NCBI GenBank assembly: GCA_021796315.1
Contig: JAJYOH010000038.1
Coordinates: forward strand, 1-20,371
Origin: Chloroflexota bacterium
Lineage (GTDB): Bacteria; Chloroflexota; Anaerolineae; Anaerolineales; Villigracilaceae
Direction of reading: 5' to 3'
Length of the DNA stretch: 20,371 nucleotides
Shown: positions 1-5,920 of the stretch, one piece after another
How the letters are laid out: each line of letters starts with the position of its first letter
Numbering within the stretch: position 1 is the stretch's first letter
The notes under the pieces: generated by a model
What the model was told of the DNA's origin: nothing
Seen by the model: the letters and a program-made list of their open reading frames with translations, nothing else
Databases searched by the model: none
Program-made: the position numbers and the translations under genes

Positions 1-2
1 GA

Positions 3-167
3 CTCGTCCCGATGATGTGTGCCCGCGAAATCCCCGTGCCGGGCAGTTTGCGAAGAGTCATTCGCGTGCTCGTCCATTGGAATACAGAGACGCCGCAGAA
101 TGAAATCACACACGTTTATTTACGCGATGCGGTGAAGCTAAGACCCGACTTGGTTGCCGCACAATAA
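3..167 (+). CDS. aroH: Chorismate mutase, AroH class (3' end only)
   Basis: Converts chorismate to prephenate, the branch point to tyrosine and phenylalanine. Only the last 54 codons are in the window; the 5' part lies upstream. The visible tail aligns by eye with the end of Bacillus subtilis AroH. It keeps the equivalents of the active-site Cys and Glu (CARE, visible residues 6-9), the Arg in RVIRV, the Tyr in THVYL and the Arg in KLRPDL. AroH mutases are small stand-alone trimers, which fits the tyrA downstream having no fused mutase domain. The stop lies 90 bp before aroF, suggesting it leads or continues the aromatic operon. Recognition is from memory of the family, but the motif order is specific. 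Confidence 0.85.
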   Translation, partial: LVPMMCAREIPVPGSLRRVIRVLVHWNTETPQNEITHVYLRDAVKLRPDLVAAQ

Positions 168-171
168 CCAC

Positions 172-226
172 GTCGAAAGTCAAAGGTCAAAAGTCAATCT
201 GTGACCTTCGACTTTCGACCTTTGAC
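172..226. repeat. Palindromic array of 7-bp units between aroH and aroF
   Basis: Left half is built of GTCGAAA/GTCAAAG/GTCAAAA words and right half of CGACTTT/CGACCTT/TGACCTT words, so the two halves are imperfect reverse complements around ATCTG. Spacing is 7 bp throughout. The aroF Shine-Dalgarno lies just downstream. It may fold as an RNA hairpin but has no T-tract. Confidence 0.75.
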
Positions 227-257
227 CAGTAAACATATATTTTTTAGGAGAGAAACC

Positions 258-1316
258 ATGATGATCATAATGAAAGCCAATGCCACCCCACAGCAAGTGG
301 AACACGTCATCGAACATGTCAAGGACGCGGGACTAAATGTCCACCTCTCGCAGGGAGTCGAAGCGACGATCATCGGCGCCATCGGCGAGACGCATAATAT
401 TCCTCTCGAACGGTTCGAGGGACTCGATGGCGTGGACATTGTCCAGCGAATCACGCAGCCTTATAAACTGGCCTCGCGGCAATTTCATCCAGAAAATTCT
501 GTTTTATCTTTGGACGGATTCCTGGTTGGCGGGGATGAGGTCGTCGTCATCGCGGGACCGTGTTCAGTGGAGAGTCGCTCACAGATAACGGAAACAGCTA
601 TCGCTGTGAAAGAGGCGGGCGCGTCCGCATTACGCGGCGGAGTCTTCAAGCCGCGCACGTCGCCGTATTCTTTTCAAGGTCTGGGCGAGGAAGGTCTCGA
701 ATATCTGGCCGAAGCGCGTGAGAAAACCGGACTGCCCATCGTGGCCGAGATCATGTCGCAGGTGCAGGTGGATTTGATGGTGAAATATGTTGACGTGTTG
801 CAGGTCGGCGCGCGCAACATGCAAAACTTCAATCTCCTGCGCGCCATCGGCGAGACGCGCACCAGCGTTTTGTTGAAGCGAGGACTTTCGGCGACCATCG
901 AAGAATTGTTGATGTCAGCCGAATATATTTTGGCCGGGGGAAACCAGCGTGTGATGTTATGTGAGCGCGGCATTCGAACTTTTGAAACTGCCACGCGCAA
1001 CACCACCGATATCAATGCGATTCCCGTTTTGAAAAATTTGACTCATCTGCCGGTGATCCTTGACCCGTCACACGCCACCGGCAACGCGGATTTTGTCGCC
1101 GCAATTTCACGCGCCGCAGTCGCCGCCGGTGCGGATGGACTCATCGTCGAAGTTCATCCTGATCCCGCGCACGCTGTCTCGGATGGCAAGCAATCTTTGA
1201 AGCCTGAAAAATTTGCCGAGATGGTCAAGCAAGTCGGGCAGATCGCGCAGATCATGGGACGCAGGCTTGCGACGGTTCAAGGTGAATACGCGCCTTTGAA
1301 ACAGGGTTGGGCATAA
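258..1316 (+). CDS. aroF: 3-deoxy-7-phosphoheptulonate (DAHP) synthase, type I-beta
   Basis: Condenses phosphoenolpyruvate and erythrose 4-phosphate to DAHP, the first shikimate-pathway step. The protein has 352 residues. Residues 1 to about 70 look like the ferredoxin-like regulatory domain known from Thermotoga-type enzymes (MMIIMK...VDIVQRI), followed by the barrel with GPCSVES (100-106), KPRTSPYSF (131-139), GARNMQNF (184-191), LLKRG (205-209) and DPSHATG (269-275). ATG 258 is chosen because AGGAG lies at 246-250; the frame stays open upstream to 201 but only through repeat DNA. In family members the N-terminal domain mediates feedback inhibition by Tyr or Phe, so this enzyme is probably feedback regulated. 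It ends 8 bp before the tyrA ATG. Confidence 0.95.
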   Translation: MMIIMKANATPQQVEHVIEHVKDAGLNVHLSQGVEATIIGAIGETHNIPLERFEGLDGVDIVQRITQPYKLASRQFHPENSVLSLDGFLVGGDEVVVIAGPCSVESRSQITETAIAVKEAGASALRGGVFKPRTSPYSFQGLGEEGLEYLAEAREKTGLPIVAEIMSQVQVDLMVKYVDVLQVGARNMQNFNLLRAIGETRTSVLLKRGLSATIEELLMSAEYILAGGNQRVMLCERGIRTFETATRNTTDINAIPVLKNLTHLPVILDPSHATGNADFVAAISRAAVAAGADGLIVEVHPDPAHAVSDGKQSLKPEKFAEMVKQVGQIAQIMGRRLATVQGEYAPLKQGWA

Positions 1317-1324
1317 AAAATAAA

Positions 1325-2179
1325 ATGGACAAGCCTGACTTTAAACTTGCAGATTCAAAAATCGCAATCGTCGGATTGGGATTGATGGGCGGCTCGCTGG
1401 CGCTGGCGTTGAAAGGAAAATGCGCCGCCCTTTTGGGGATCGATCCGAATCATTCCGCGCTCGAGCTGGCTCTGTCCCAAAATATCGTTGACCGCGCTGA
1501 CAGCGATCCCGCCAAACTTTTGCCCGAAGCGGACCTCGTTATTTTGTCCGCGCCTGTCCCCGCGATTTTGACTCTGCTTGAACAGTTGCCAACATTCACA
1601 TCCAACTCTTGCATCGTGATGGATTTGGGTTCAACGAAAAAGTTGATTGTTGAATCGATGGCATGTTTGCCCGAACGATTCGATCCCATCGGCGGACATC
1701 CGATTTGCGGAAAAGAAAAACTTTCGCTGGCAAATGCAGAACGAACATTATTTTATGCCGCACCGTTTCTGTTGACGCCGCTTGAACGAACCACGCCGCG
1801 CGCTTTATCTGCCGCCAAGCAAATCATCGAAGCGGTGGGCGCAAAAGTAACTATTCTCGATGCGGCTGAACATGATCGTATTCTTGCATCCACGAGCCAT
1901 TTGCCGTTTTTGATTTCATCTGCGCTCGTGCTTTCCACGCCGAACGATGTGACTTCTTTTGTCGGCTCCGGGTTTAAATCCACAAGCCGCTTGGCTGGGA
2001 CACCATCGTCCATGATGCTGGGTGTATTACAATCCAATCGCGAGAATGTTTTGAACGCTTTGCATGGTTTGCAAAGTCAACTGGCAGAAATCGAATCTGC
2101 TTTATCATCAAACGACTTCGCCAAACTCGAATCAGTTTTGAACGAAGCGCAGAGAAAGTATCAAATGTTCATTCAATAA
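1325..2179 (+). CDS. tyrA: Prephenate dehydrogenase
   Basis: Oxidatively decarboxylates prephenate (or arogenate) with NAD(P) on the way to tyrosine. The protein has 284 residues. The Rossmann motif GLGLMGG is at 17-23, the GGHPICG substrate loop at 123-129, EHDRILASTSHLP at 182-194, and GFKSTSRLA at 216-224. The usual SHLPH is SHLPF here, so the second His of that motif is absent. The length fits a bare TyrA domain: no chorismate mutase and no C-terminal ACT domain, so no built-in regulatory domain is seen. The frame is open from a TTG at 1307 that overlaps the aroF stop, but ATG 1325 gives the better N-terminus. No good Shine-Dalgarno is visible, so translational coupling to aroF is likely. 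Prephenate versus arogenate preference cannot be told from sequence. Confidence 0.92.
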   Translation: MDKPDFKLADSKIAIVGLGLMGGSLALALKGKCAALLGIDPNHSALELALSQNIVDRADSDPAKLLPEADLVILSAPVPAILTLLEQLPTFTSNSCIVMDLGSTKKLIVESMACLPERFDPIGGHPICGKEKLSLANAERTLFYAAPFLLTPLERTTPRALSAAKQIIEAVGAKVTILDAAEHDRILASTSHLPFLISSALVLSTPNDVTSFVGSGFKSTSRLAGTPSSMMLGVLQSNRENVLNALHGLQSQLAEIESALSSNDFAKLESVLNEAQRKYQMFIQ

Positions 2180-2182
2180 TTT

Positions 2183-2230
2183 GGTGATCGAGTAGACACG
2201 AGCGATAGCGAGTGTCGTATCGAGACCACC
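2183..2230. repeat. Palindromic repeat family A, copy 1
   Basis: Imperfect palindrome starting GGTGATCGAGTAG and ending TATCGAGACCACC, with GAGCGATAGCGAG in the centre. Three further relatives occur at 2266, 4568 and 5818. It starts three bases after the tyrA stop. Confidence 0.85.
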
Positions 2231-2265
2231 ACGTTTCAAGTAATATTTTGTTTTCATGTTACAAG

Positions 2266-2295
2266 TTGGTCTCGATACGCTCGCTACTCGACCAA
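2266..2295. repeat. Palindromic repeat family A, copy 2 (short form)
   Basis: TTGGTCTCGATACG then CTCGCTACTCGACCAA, an inverted match of the family A ends, in opposite orientation to copy 1, 35 bp downstream of it. Confidence 0.85.
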
Positions 2296-2305
2296 CAAAG
2301 TATTT

Positions 2306-2340
2306 TCGAATTACGCATCACGAATTACGGAACACGCAAC
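2306..2340. repeat. 7-bp tandem array upstream of aroA
   Basis: Five heptads TCGAATT, ACGCATC, ACGAATT, ACGGAAC and ACGCAAC. Related words recur inside the aroA coding region at 3059-3107. With the two family A palindromes it makes up nearly all of the tyrA-aroA gap. Confidence 0.8.
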
Positions 2341-2361
2341 AAAAATCTTCCTTCTTCCATT

Positions 2362-3675
2362 ATGAAAATCGCCCCCATCTCTCATCCCCTCTCCGCCACT
2401 GTCCGCGTGCCCGGCTCCAAGTCGCTGACCAACCGCGCCCTGCTAATCGCGTCTCTTGCCAGCGGAACCACGCATTTGACCAATGCTTTGTTCTCCGATG
2501 ATTCGTGTTACTTTGCCAAAGCTTTGCAAACCCTCGGCTTCGATGTCCAACTCGATGAAGCCAATCACGAAATGACGGTCACCGGCCTCGGCGGAAAAAT
2601 CCCTTCCAACAAAGCAGAACTTTTCATCGGCAACGCTGGCACGGCGGCGAGATTTCTGTCTGCGTTTCTCACGCTCGGTCACGGCGAATATATTTTGGAT
2701 GGCGAGCCGCGCATGAGAGAAAGACCAATAGGGGATTTGGTGGATTCACTGACTCAACTCGGCGCAAATATTGAAGCAATGCAGAATGCAGAAGGCAGAA
2801 GGCAGAAGGCGCCAGTTTGTCTCCCTGTAAAAATACACGCTTTTGGTTTGCCTGGCGGAAAGACTCAAATAGCGGGCGATATTTCATCGCAATTTTTATC
2901 CGCCTTGTTGATGGTCGCTCCTTATGTAAAATCTCCCATCGAAATCGAACTCACCACTGGCCTTAATTCCAAACCCTACGTGGACATGACCATTTCCATT
3001 ATGCAGGATTTTGGTGTTGAAATTCAACGAAACGCATATCAATCTTTCAGAGTCCCAATTATGAATTACGAATTACGCAACACGCAACACGCAACACGCA
3101 ACACATATTCCATAGAGTCCGACGCCTCCGCCGCTTCCTACTTTTTTGCCGCGCCTGCCATCTGCGGCGGGACCGTTCGAGTCGAAAACATCTCGCGCAA
3201 ATCAAAACAAGGCGACATTGCTTTCCTCGACATTCTTCAACAGATGGGATGCTCAATAAAGGAAGGAGACGATTTTATCGAAGTCACCAGCAGCCAATCT
3301 TTAATGGGCATAGACGTCAACATGCGTGACATCCCCGACACCGCCCAAACTCTCGCGGCAATTGCGCCGTTCGCTTCTTCCCCGACCCGTATCCGGGGTA
3401 TCGCATCAGCGAGGGTCAAAGAAACCGACAGAGTTTCTGCGACATGTGCTGAACTCAAACGTCTCGGCATCCAAGTTGACGAACACAAAGATGGCATGAC
3501 GATTTATCCGTGCCAAACGCTCAAACCATCCAGCGTTCAGACCTACAATGACCATCGCATGGCAATGGCATTTTCCCTCATCGGTCTGCGTTTCGATGGC
3601 GTGACAATTGAGAATCCATCTTGCGTGTCGAAGACCTTTCCAAATTTTTTCCTGGTTCTCGAAACTCTACGTTAA
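2362..3675 (+). CDS. aroA: 3-phosphoshikimate 1-carboxyvinyltransferase (EPSP synthase)
   Basis: Transfers enolpyruvate from PEP to shikimate 3-phosphate (sixth pathway step). The protein has 437 residues. Motifs in order are PGSKSLTNR (17-25), NAGTAAR (91-97), DGEPRMRERPIGDL (113-126), SSQFLSALL (175-183), SDASAASY (253-260), DIPDTAQTLAA (323-333), KETDR (353-357), NDHRMAMA (396-403) and SKTFPNF (423-429), so all main substrate-binding and catalytic blocks are present. ATG 2362 starts the normal N-terminus; the frame is open 50 codons further upstream but only through repeats. No clear Shine-Dalgarno is visible. Two in-frame 7-bp arrays add peptide at about residues 140-151 and 233-249, between conserved blocks, so the enzyme is probably still active. 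aroE starts 3 bp after the stop. Confidence 0.95.
   Translation: MKIAPISHPLSATVRVPGSKSLTNRALLIASLASGTTHLTNALFSDDSCYFAKALQTLGFDVQLDEANHEMTVTGLGGKIPSNKAELFIGNAGTAARFLSAFLTLGHGEYILDGEPRMRERPIGDLVDSLTQLGANIEAMQNAEGRRQKAPVCLPVKIHAFGLPGGKTQIAGDISSQFLSALLMVAPYVKSPIEIELTTGLNSKPYVDMTISIMQDFGVEIQRNAYQSFRVPIMNYELRNTQHATRNTYSIESDASAASYFFAAPAICGGTVRVENISRKSKQGDIAFLDILQQMGCSIKEGDDFIEVTSSQSLMGIDVNMRDIPDTAQTLAAIAPFASSPTRIRGIASARVKETDRVSATCAELKRLGIQVDEHKDGMTIYPCQTLKPSSVQTYNDHRMAMAFSLIGLRFDGVTIENPSCVSKTFPNFFLVLETLR
2779..2812 (+). repeat. In-frame 7-bp tandem array within aroA (first)
   Basis: Heptads ATGCAGA, ATGCAGA, AGGCAGA, AGGCAGA, AGGCGCC. They encode MQNAEGRRQKA at residues 140-150, at a place where EPSP synthases normally run directly from the GANIE-type strand to the KIHGFGLPGG-type strand. 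Confidence 0.85.
3059..3107 (+). repeat. In-frame 7-bp tandem array within aroA (second)
   Basis: Seven consecutive heptads: TTATGAA, TTACGAA, TTACGCA, three copies of ACACGCA, then ACACATA. They encode NYELRNTQHATRNT at residues 235-248, just before the conserved SDASAASY block. The words match the array upstream of the gene at 2306-2340. Confidence 0.9.
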
Positions 3676-3677
3676 AC

Positions 3678-4580
3678 ATGCAACCTTCAAACTTTCAAAC
3701 CTTCAAACTTGGCCTGATCGGTTATCCGCTTGGACATTCCCTCTCGCCCAAAATCCACACCGCCGCTTTGAAAGCCTGCGGATTGGATGGCGACTATTCT
3801 CTATTTCCCATTCACCTGGATGATAAGCAGGGATTGAAAGATTTGCTTGCTTGTGTCCGCGCAAAAGAAATTCACGGCCTCAACGTCACCATCCCGCACA
3901 AACAAAATGTGATTCCATTGCTCGATGAATTGACGTCCACTGCTCAAACTATCGGCGCGGTCAATACAATTTACTTGCGCGATGAAAAACTCATTGGTGA
4001 TAATACTGACGCGCCGGGGTTTTTATCTGATCTAAAAAGATTTCTAACTATGGAGTGCGACAGCTTGCTGTCGCATTTACAGGATCAAGCTCCTGCATTC
4101 CAAAAAAGAACGTTGGTTTTGGGCGCAGGTGGTTCTGCGCGTGCAGTGGTTTATGCTTTGACAAATGACGGATGGAATGCCGCCATTGCCGCGCGTCGAA
4201 TCGAGCAAGCTCAGGAATTGGCATCGCAATTTAAAAATACCAATGCAATCGAACTCAACCTTCAAACATTCCAACCCTTCGACTTCGCTCAGGGCGAGCT
4301 TTCCAACTTTCAACTGATCGTCAACACCACTCCCGTTGGCATGACGCCGAACATTGATCGATCACCATTGCCTGAAAATATTTCTCTTTCATCGCGCACA
4401 ATGATTTATGATCTGGTCTACAACCCGCGCGAGACGAAATTGATAAAAGATGCGCGCGCGCAAGGATTATTCGCAACGACCGGTCTCGGCATGTTGATCG
4501 AGCAGGCCGCGCTTGCGTTTGAACTCTGGACAGGTCATAATCCATCAAGAAATGTTTTGTTTGACTCGGTGGTCGAGTAG
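3678..4580 (+). CDS. aroE: Shikimate dehydrogenase (NADP+)
   Basis: Reduces 3-dehydroshikimate to shikimate (fourth step). The protein has 300 residues, longer than the usual 270-280. Motifs: GYPLGHSLSP (15-24), NVTIPHK (69-75, catalytic Lys75), GDNTDAPG (107-114, catalytic Asp111), GAGGSARA (149-156, NADP loop), VNTTPVGM (215-222) and GMLIEQAALAFELWTG (271-286). ATG 3678 lies 3 bp after the aroA stop. Four pieces of the coding region derive from repeat DNA: an 8-bp array giving the first residues, a palindrome giving residues 125-143, a short repeat giving about residues 200-208, and the C-terminus with its TAG stop inside a family A palindrome. All catalytic blocks are intact, so function is expected. 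Confidence 0.94.
   Translation: MQPSNFQTFKLGLIGYPLGHSLSPKIHTAALKACGLDGDYSLFPIHLDDKQGLKDLLACVRAKEIHGLNVTIPHKQNVIPLLDELTSTAQTIGAVNTIYLRDEKLIGDNTDAPGFLSDLKRFLTMECDSLLSHLQDQAPAFQKRTLVLGAGGSARAVVYALTNDGWNAAIAARRIEQAQELASQFKNTNAIELNLQTFQPFDFAQGELSNFQLIVNTTPVGMTPNIDRSPLPENISLSSRTMIYDLVYNPRETKLIKDARAQGLFATTGLGMLIEQAALAFELWTGHNPSRNVLFDSVVE
3684..3710 (+). repeat. 8-bp tandem array at the start of aroE
   Basis: CCTTCAAA, CTTTCAAA, CCTTCAAA, then CTT. It encodes PSNFQTFK at residues 3-10, immediately before the conserved LGLIGYPLGHSLSP block. The unit is 8 bp rather than the 7 bp seen elsewhere. Confidence 0.75.
4051..4103 (+). repeat. In-frame double-hairpin palindromic element in aroE
   Basis: The ends TGGAGTGC and GCATTCCA are inverted with one mismatch. 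A perfect hairpin TGCGACAGC-TT-GCTGTCGCA comes first, followed by a decayed second hairpin around AAGCTCCTGCA. It is translated as MECDSLLSHLQDQAPAFQ (residues 125-142), between GDNTDAPG and the NADP-binding GAGGSA loop. A second copy lies in lysA at 18162-18217. Confidence 0.9.
4275..4299 (+). repeat. Short GC-rich repeat inserted in aroE
   Basis: CCCTTCGACTTCGCTCAGGG followed by CGAGC, a partly self-complementary unit. It is translated as PFDFAQGEL (residues 200-208), just before the IVNTTPVGM block, and is flanked on both sides by CTTTCAAAC-like words. I recall near-identical units as common in Anaerolineae genomes; that is memory, not a search. Confidence 0.65.
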
Positions 4581-4604
4581 GGCGAAGCCTGTATCGAGAC
4601 CACC
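4568..4604. repeat. Palindromic repeat family A, copy 3 (overlaps aroE 3' end)
   Basis: GGTGGTCGAGTAG at the left and TATCGAGACCACC at the right form an inverted repeat. The TAG of GAGTAG is the aroE stop codon, so the last residues (VVE) come from the repeat. The aroC Shine-Dalgarno GGAG is at 4611-4614. Confidence 0.85.
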
Positions 4605-4619
4605 ATTAACGGAGAAACT

Positions 4620-5792
4620 ATGCTTCGATTTTTAACTGCTGGCGAATCTCACGGCCCATCATTGAATGCCATTCTGGACGGCATACCCGCTGGATTAAAA
4701 CTCAACGCATCCATCATTGACCTTGAGCTGGCTCGCCGTCAAAAAGGTTTTGGCTCGGGCGGACGGATGAAGATCGAAAAGGATGCCGTGCAGATTCTGG
4801 GCGGCGTGATGGACGGTCAAACCACCGGCGCGCCGATTGCTTTGCTTGTTCAAAACGATGACCATGTTAAATGGAAAGGCAAAGCCATTGAACCGATGAC
4901 GGCTCCACGCCCGGGCCACGCGGATTTAACGGGCGCGGTGAAATATGGATATAAAGATTTGCGCCCCGCGTTGGAACGTGCCTCAGCCCGCGAGACAACC
5001 ATGCGAGTCGCGGCGGGCGCGATCTGCAAACATTTTCTTTCACAATTCGGAATCATTGTCGGCGGGTACGTGAAATCCATCGGTGAAATCGAAGCTGAAT
5101 TAAACGGAAGCAATTATCAGGTCCGCTTTGAAGCGGCGGAAGAGAACGATGTCCGCTGCCCGGATGAAGTCGCGGCTGAAAAAATGCGGAATCGAATCGA
5201 AGAAATTATCCGTGCAAAAGATACGTTGGGCGGCGTGCTGGAAATCGTCGTGCTGAATGTTCCGGTGGGGCTTGGAAGTTTTGTGCAATGGGATCGGCGG
5301 CTCGAAGCGAAACTTGCAGCGGCGGTGATGAGTGTACAGGCCATCAAAGGCGTGGAGTTTGGCGATGCGTTTGCGAACGCGAAAATTGTTGGAACACAGG
5401 CGCACGATGCGATCAGCCTTCAACCTTCAACGTTAAACCTTCAACGCACAACCAACCGCGCCGGCGGGATCGAAGGCGGAATTTCGAACGGGCAGCCGAT
5501 CGTGATCCGTGCGGCGATGAAACCGATTGCAACAACATTGATGCCGCAGCAAACCGTTGATTTTGCAAGCGGGAAAGAATCTCCGACAAAATATGAACGC
5601 TCCGATTTTTGCCCCGTGCCGCGTGCCGTGCCGATTTTGGAATCAATGGTCGCGTTTGTTTTGGCGGATGCATTGATCGAAAAACTTGGCGGCGATTCGA
5701 TGAATGAAATGCTGCCGCGATTTGAATCGTTGCGAAAGACAACACTCGAAGATTTGCAGATGGATAACACGCCCCACATTTTTTGGGAATAA
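4620..5792 (+). CDS. aroC: Chorismate synthase
   Basis: Converts EPSP to chorismate using reduced FMN (seventh step). The protein has 390 residues. Signature blocks are GESHGPSLNAILDGIPAG near the N-terminus, RRQKGFGSGGRM, PRPGHADLTGAVKYG, ERASARETTMRVAAG, NRAGGIEGGISNGQPI and RSDFCPVPRAVPILESM near the C-terminus, all in the expected order. ATG 4620 is preceded by GGAG at 4611-4614. A 7-bp tandem array at 5417-5446 adds LQPSTLNLQR at about residues 267-276, immediately before the conserved TNRAGGIEGG loop. The substrate- and flavin-binding blocks on both sides are intact. It follows aroE by 39 bp, most of which is a palindromic repeat. Confidence 0.96.
   Translation: MLRFLTAGESHGPSLNAILDGIPAGLKLNASIIDLELARRQKGFGSGGRMKIEKDAVQILGGVMDGQTTGAPIALLVQNDDHVKWKGKAIEPMTAPRPGHADLTGAVKYGYKDLRPALERASARETTMRVAAGAICKHFLSQFGIIVGGYVKSIGEIEAELNGSNYQVRFEAAEENDVRCPDEVAAEKMRNRIEEIIRAKDTLGGVLEIVVLNVPVGLGSFVQWDRRLEAKLAAAVMSVQAIKGVEFGDAFANAKIVGTQAHDAISLQPSTLNLQRTTNRAGGIEGGISNGQPIVIRAAMKPIATTLMPQQTVDFASGKESPTKYERSDFCPVPRAVPILESMVAFVLADALIEKLGGDSMNEMLPRFESLRKTTLEDLQMDNTPHIFWE
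5417..5446 (+). repeat. In-frame 7-bp tandem array within aroC
   Basis: Units CCTTCAA, CCTTCAA, CGTTAAA, CCTTCAA with a constant 7-bp step. They are translated as part of LQPSTLNLQR, just upstream of the TNRAGGIEGG motif. Related CTTCAAA words occur in aroE at 3684-3710 and about 4258-4270. Confidence 0.85.
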
Positions 5793-5800
5793 AAGTATTT

Positions 5801-5909
5801 CGTCATTGCGAGGGCGATGGTTGAGTAGGACGAAGCCCGTATCGAAACCAGCCCGAAGCAATCTCCTCACAATTTTGGGATTGCTTCGCCCTTCGGGCTC
5901 GCAATGACG
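5801..5909. repeat. Palindromic repeat family B, copy 1, interrupted by family A
   Basis: Ends CGTCATTGCGAG and CTCGCAATGACG are perfect inverted 12-mers; inner arms are GAAGCAATC and GATTGCTTC. A complete family A palindrome lies inside, at 5818-5850, between AGGGCG and CCGAAGCAATC, which are nearly adjacent in copy 2 at 19757-19864. Confidence 0.88.
5818..5850. repeat. Palindromic repeat family A, copy 4 (nested in family B)
   Basis: TGGTTGAGTAGGACG at the left and TATCGAAACCA at the right match the copy at 4568-4604 with point changes. It sits wholly inside the family B element. Confidence 0.85.
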
Positions 5910-5920
5910 GATGGAGAATT

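Noticed and set aside
2212..2361. A 50-codon upstream extension of aroA.
   Set aside because: The extension translates repeat DNA, and the family N-terminus starts at the ATG at 2362.
3059..3107. Direct repeats that might suggest a CRISPR array.
   Set aside because: Units are 7 bp without spacers, lie inside a gene, and no cas gene is present.
4620..5792. Frame loss in aroC, aroA, aroE or lysA due to the inserted repeats.
   Set aside because: All four stay open from start to stop with conserved blocks on both sides of each insertion, so they are not pseudogenes by sequence.
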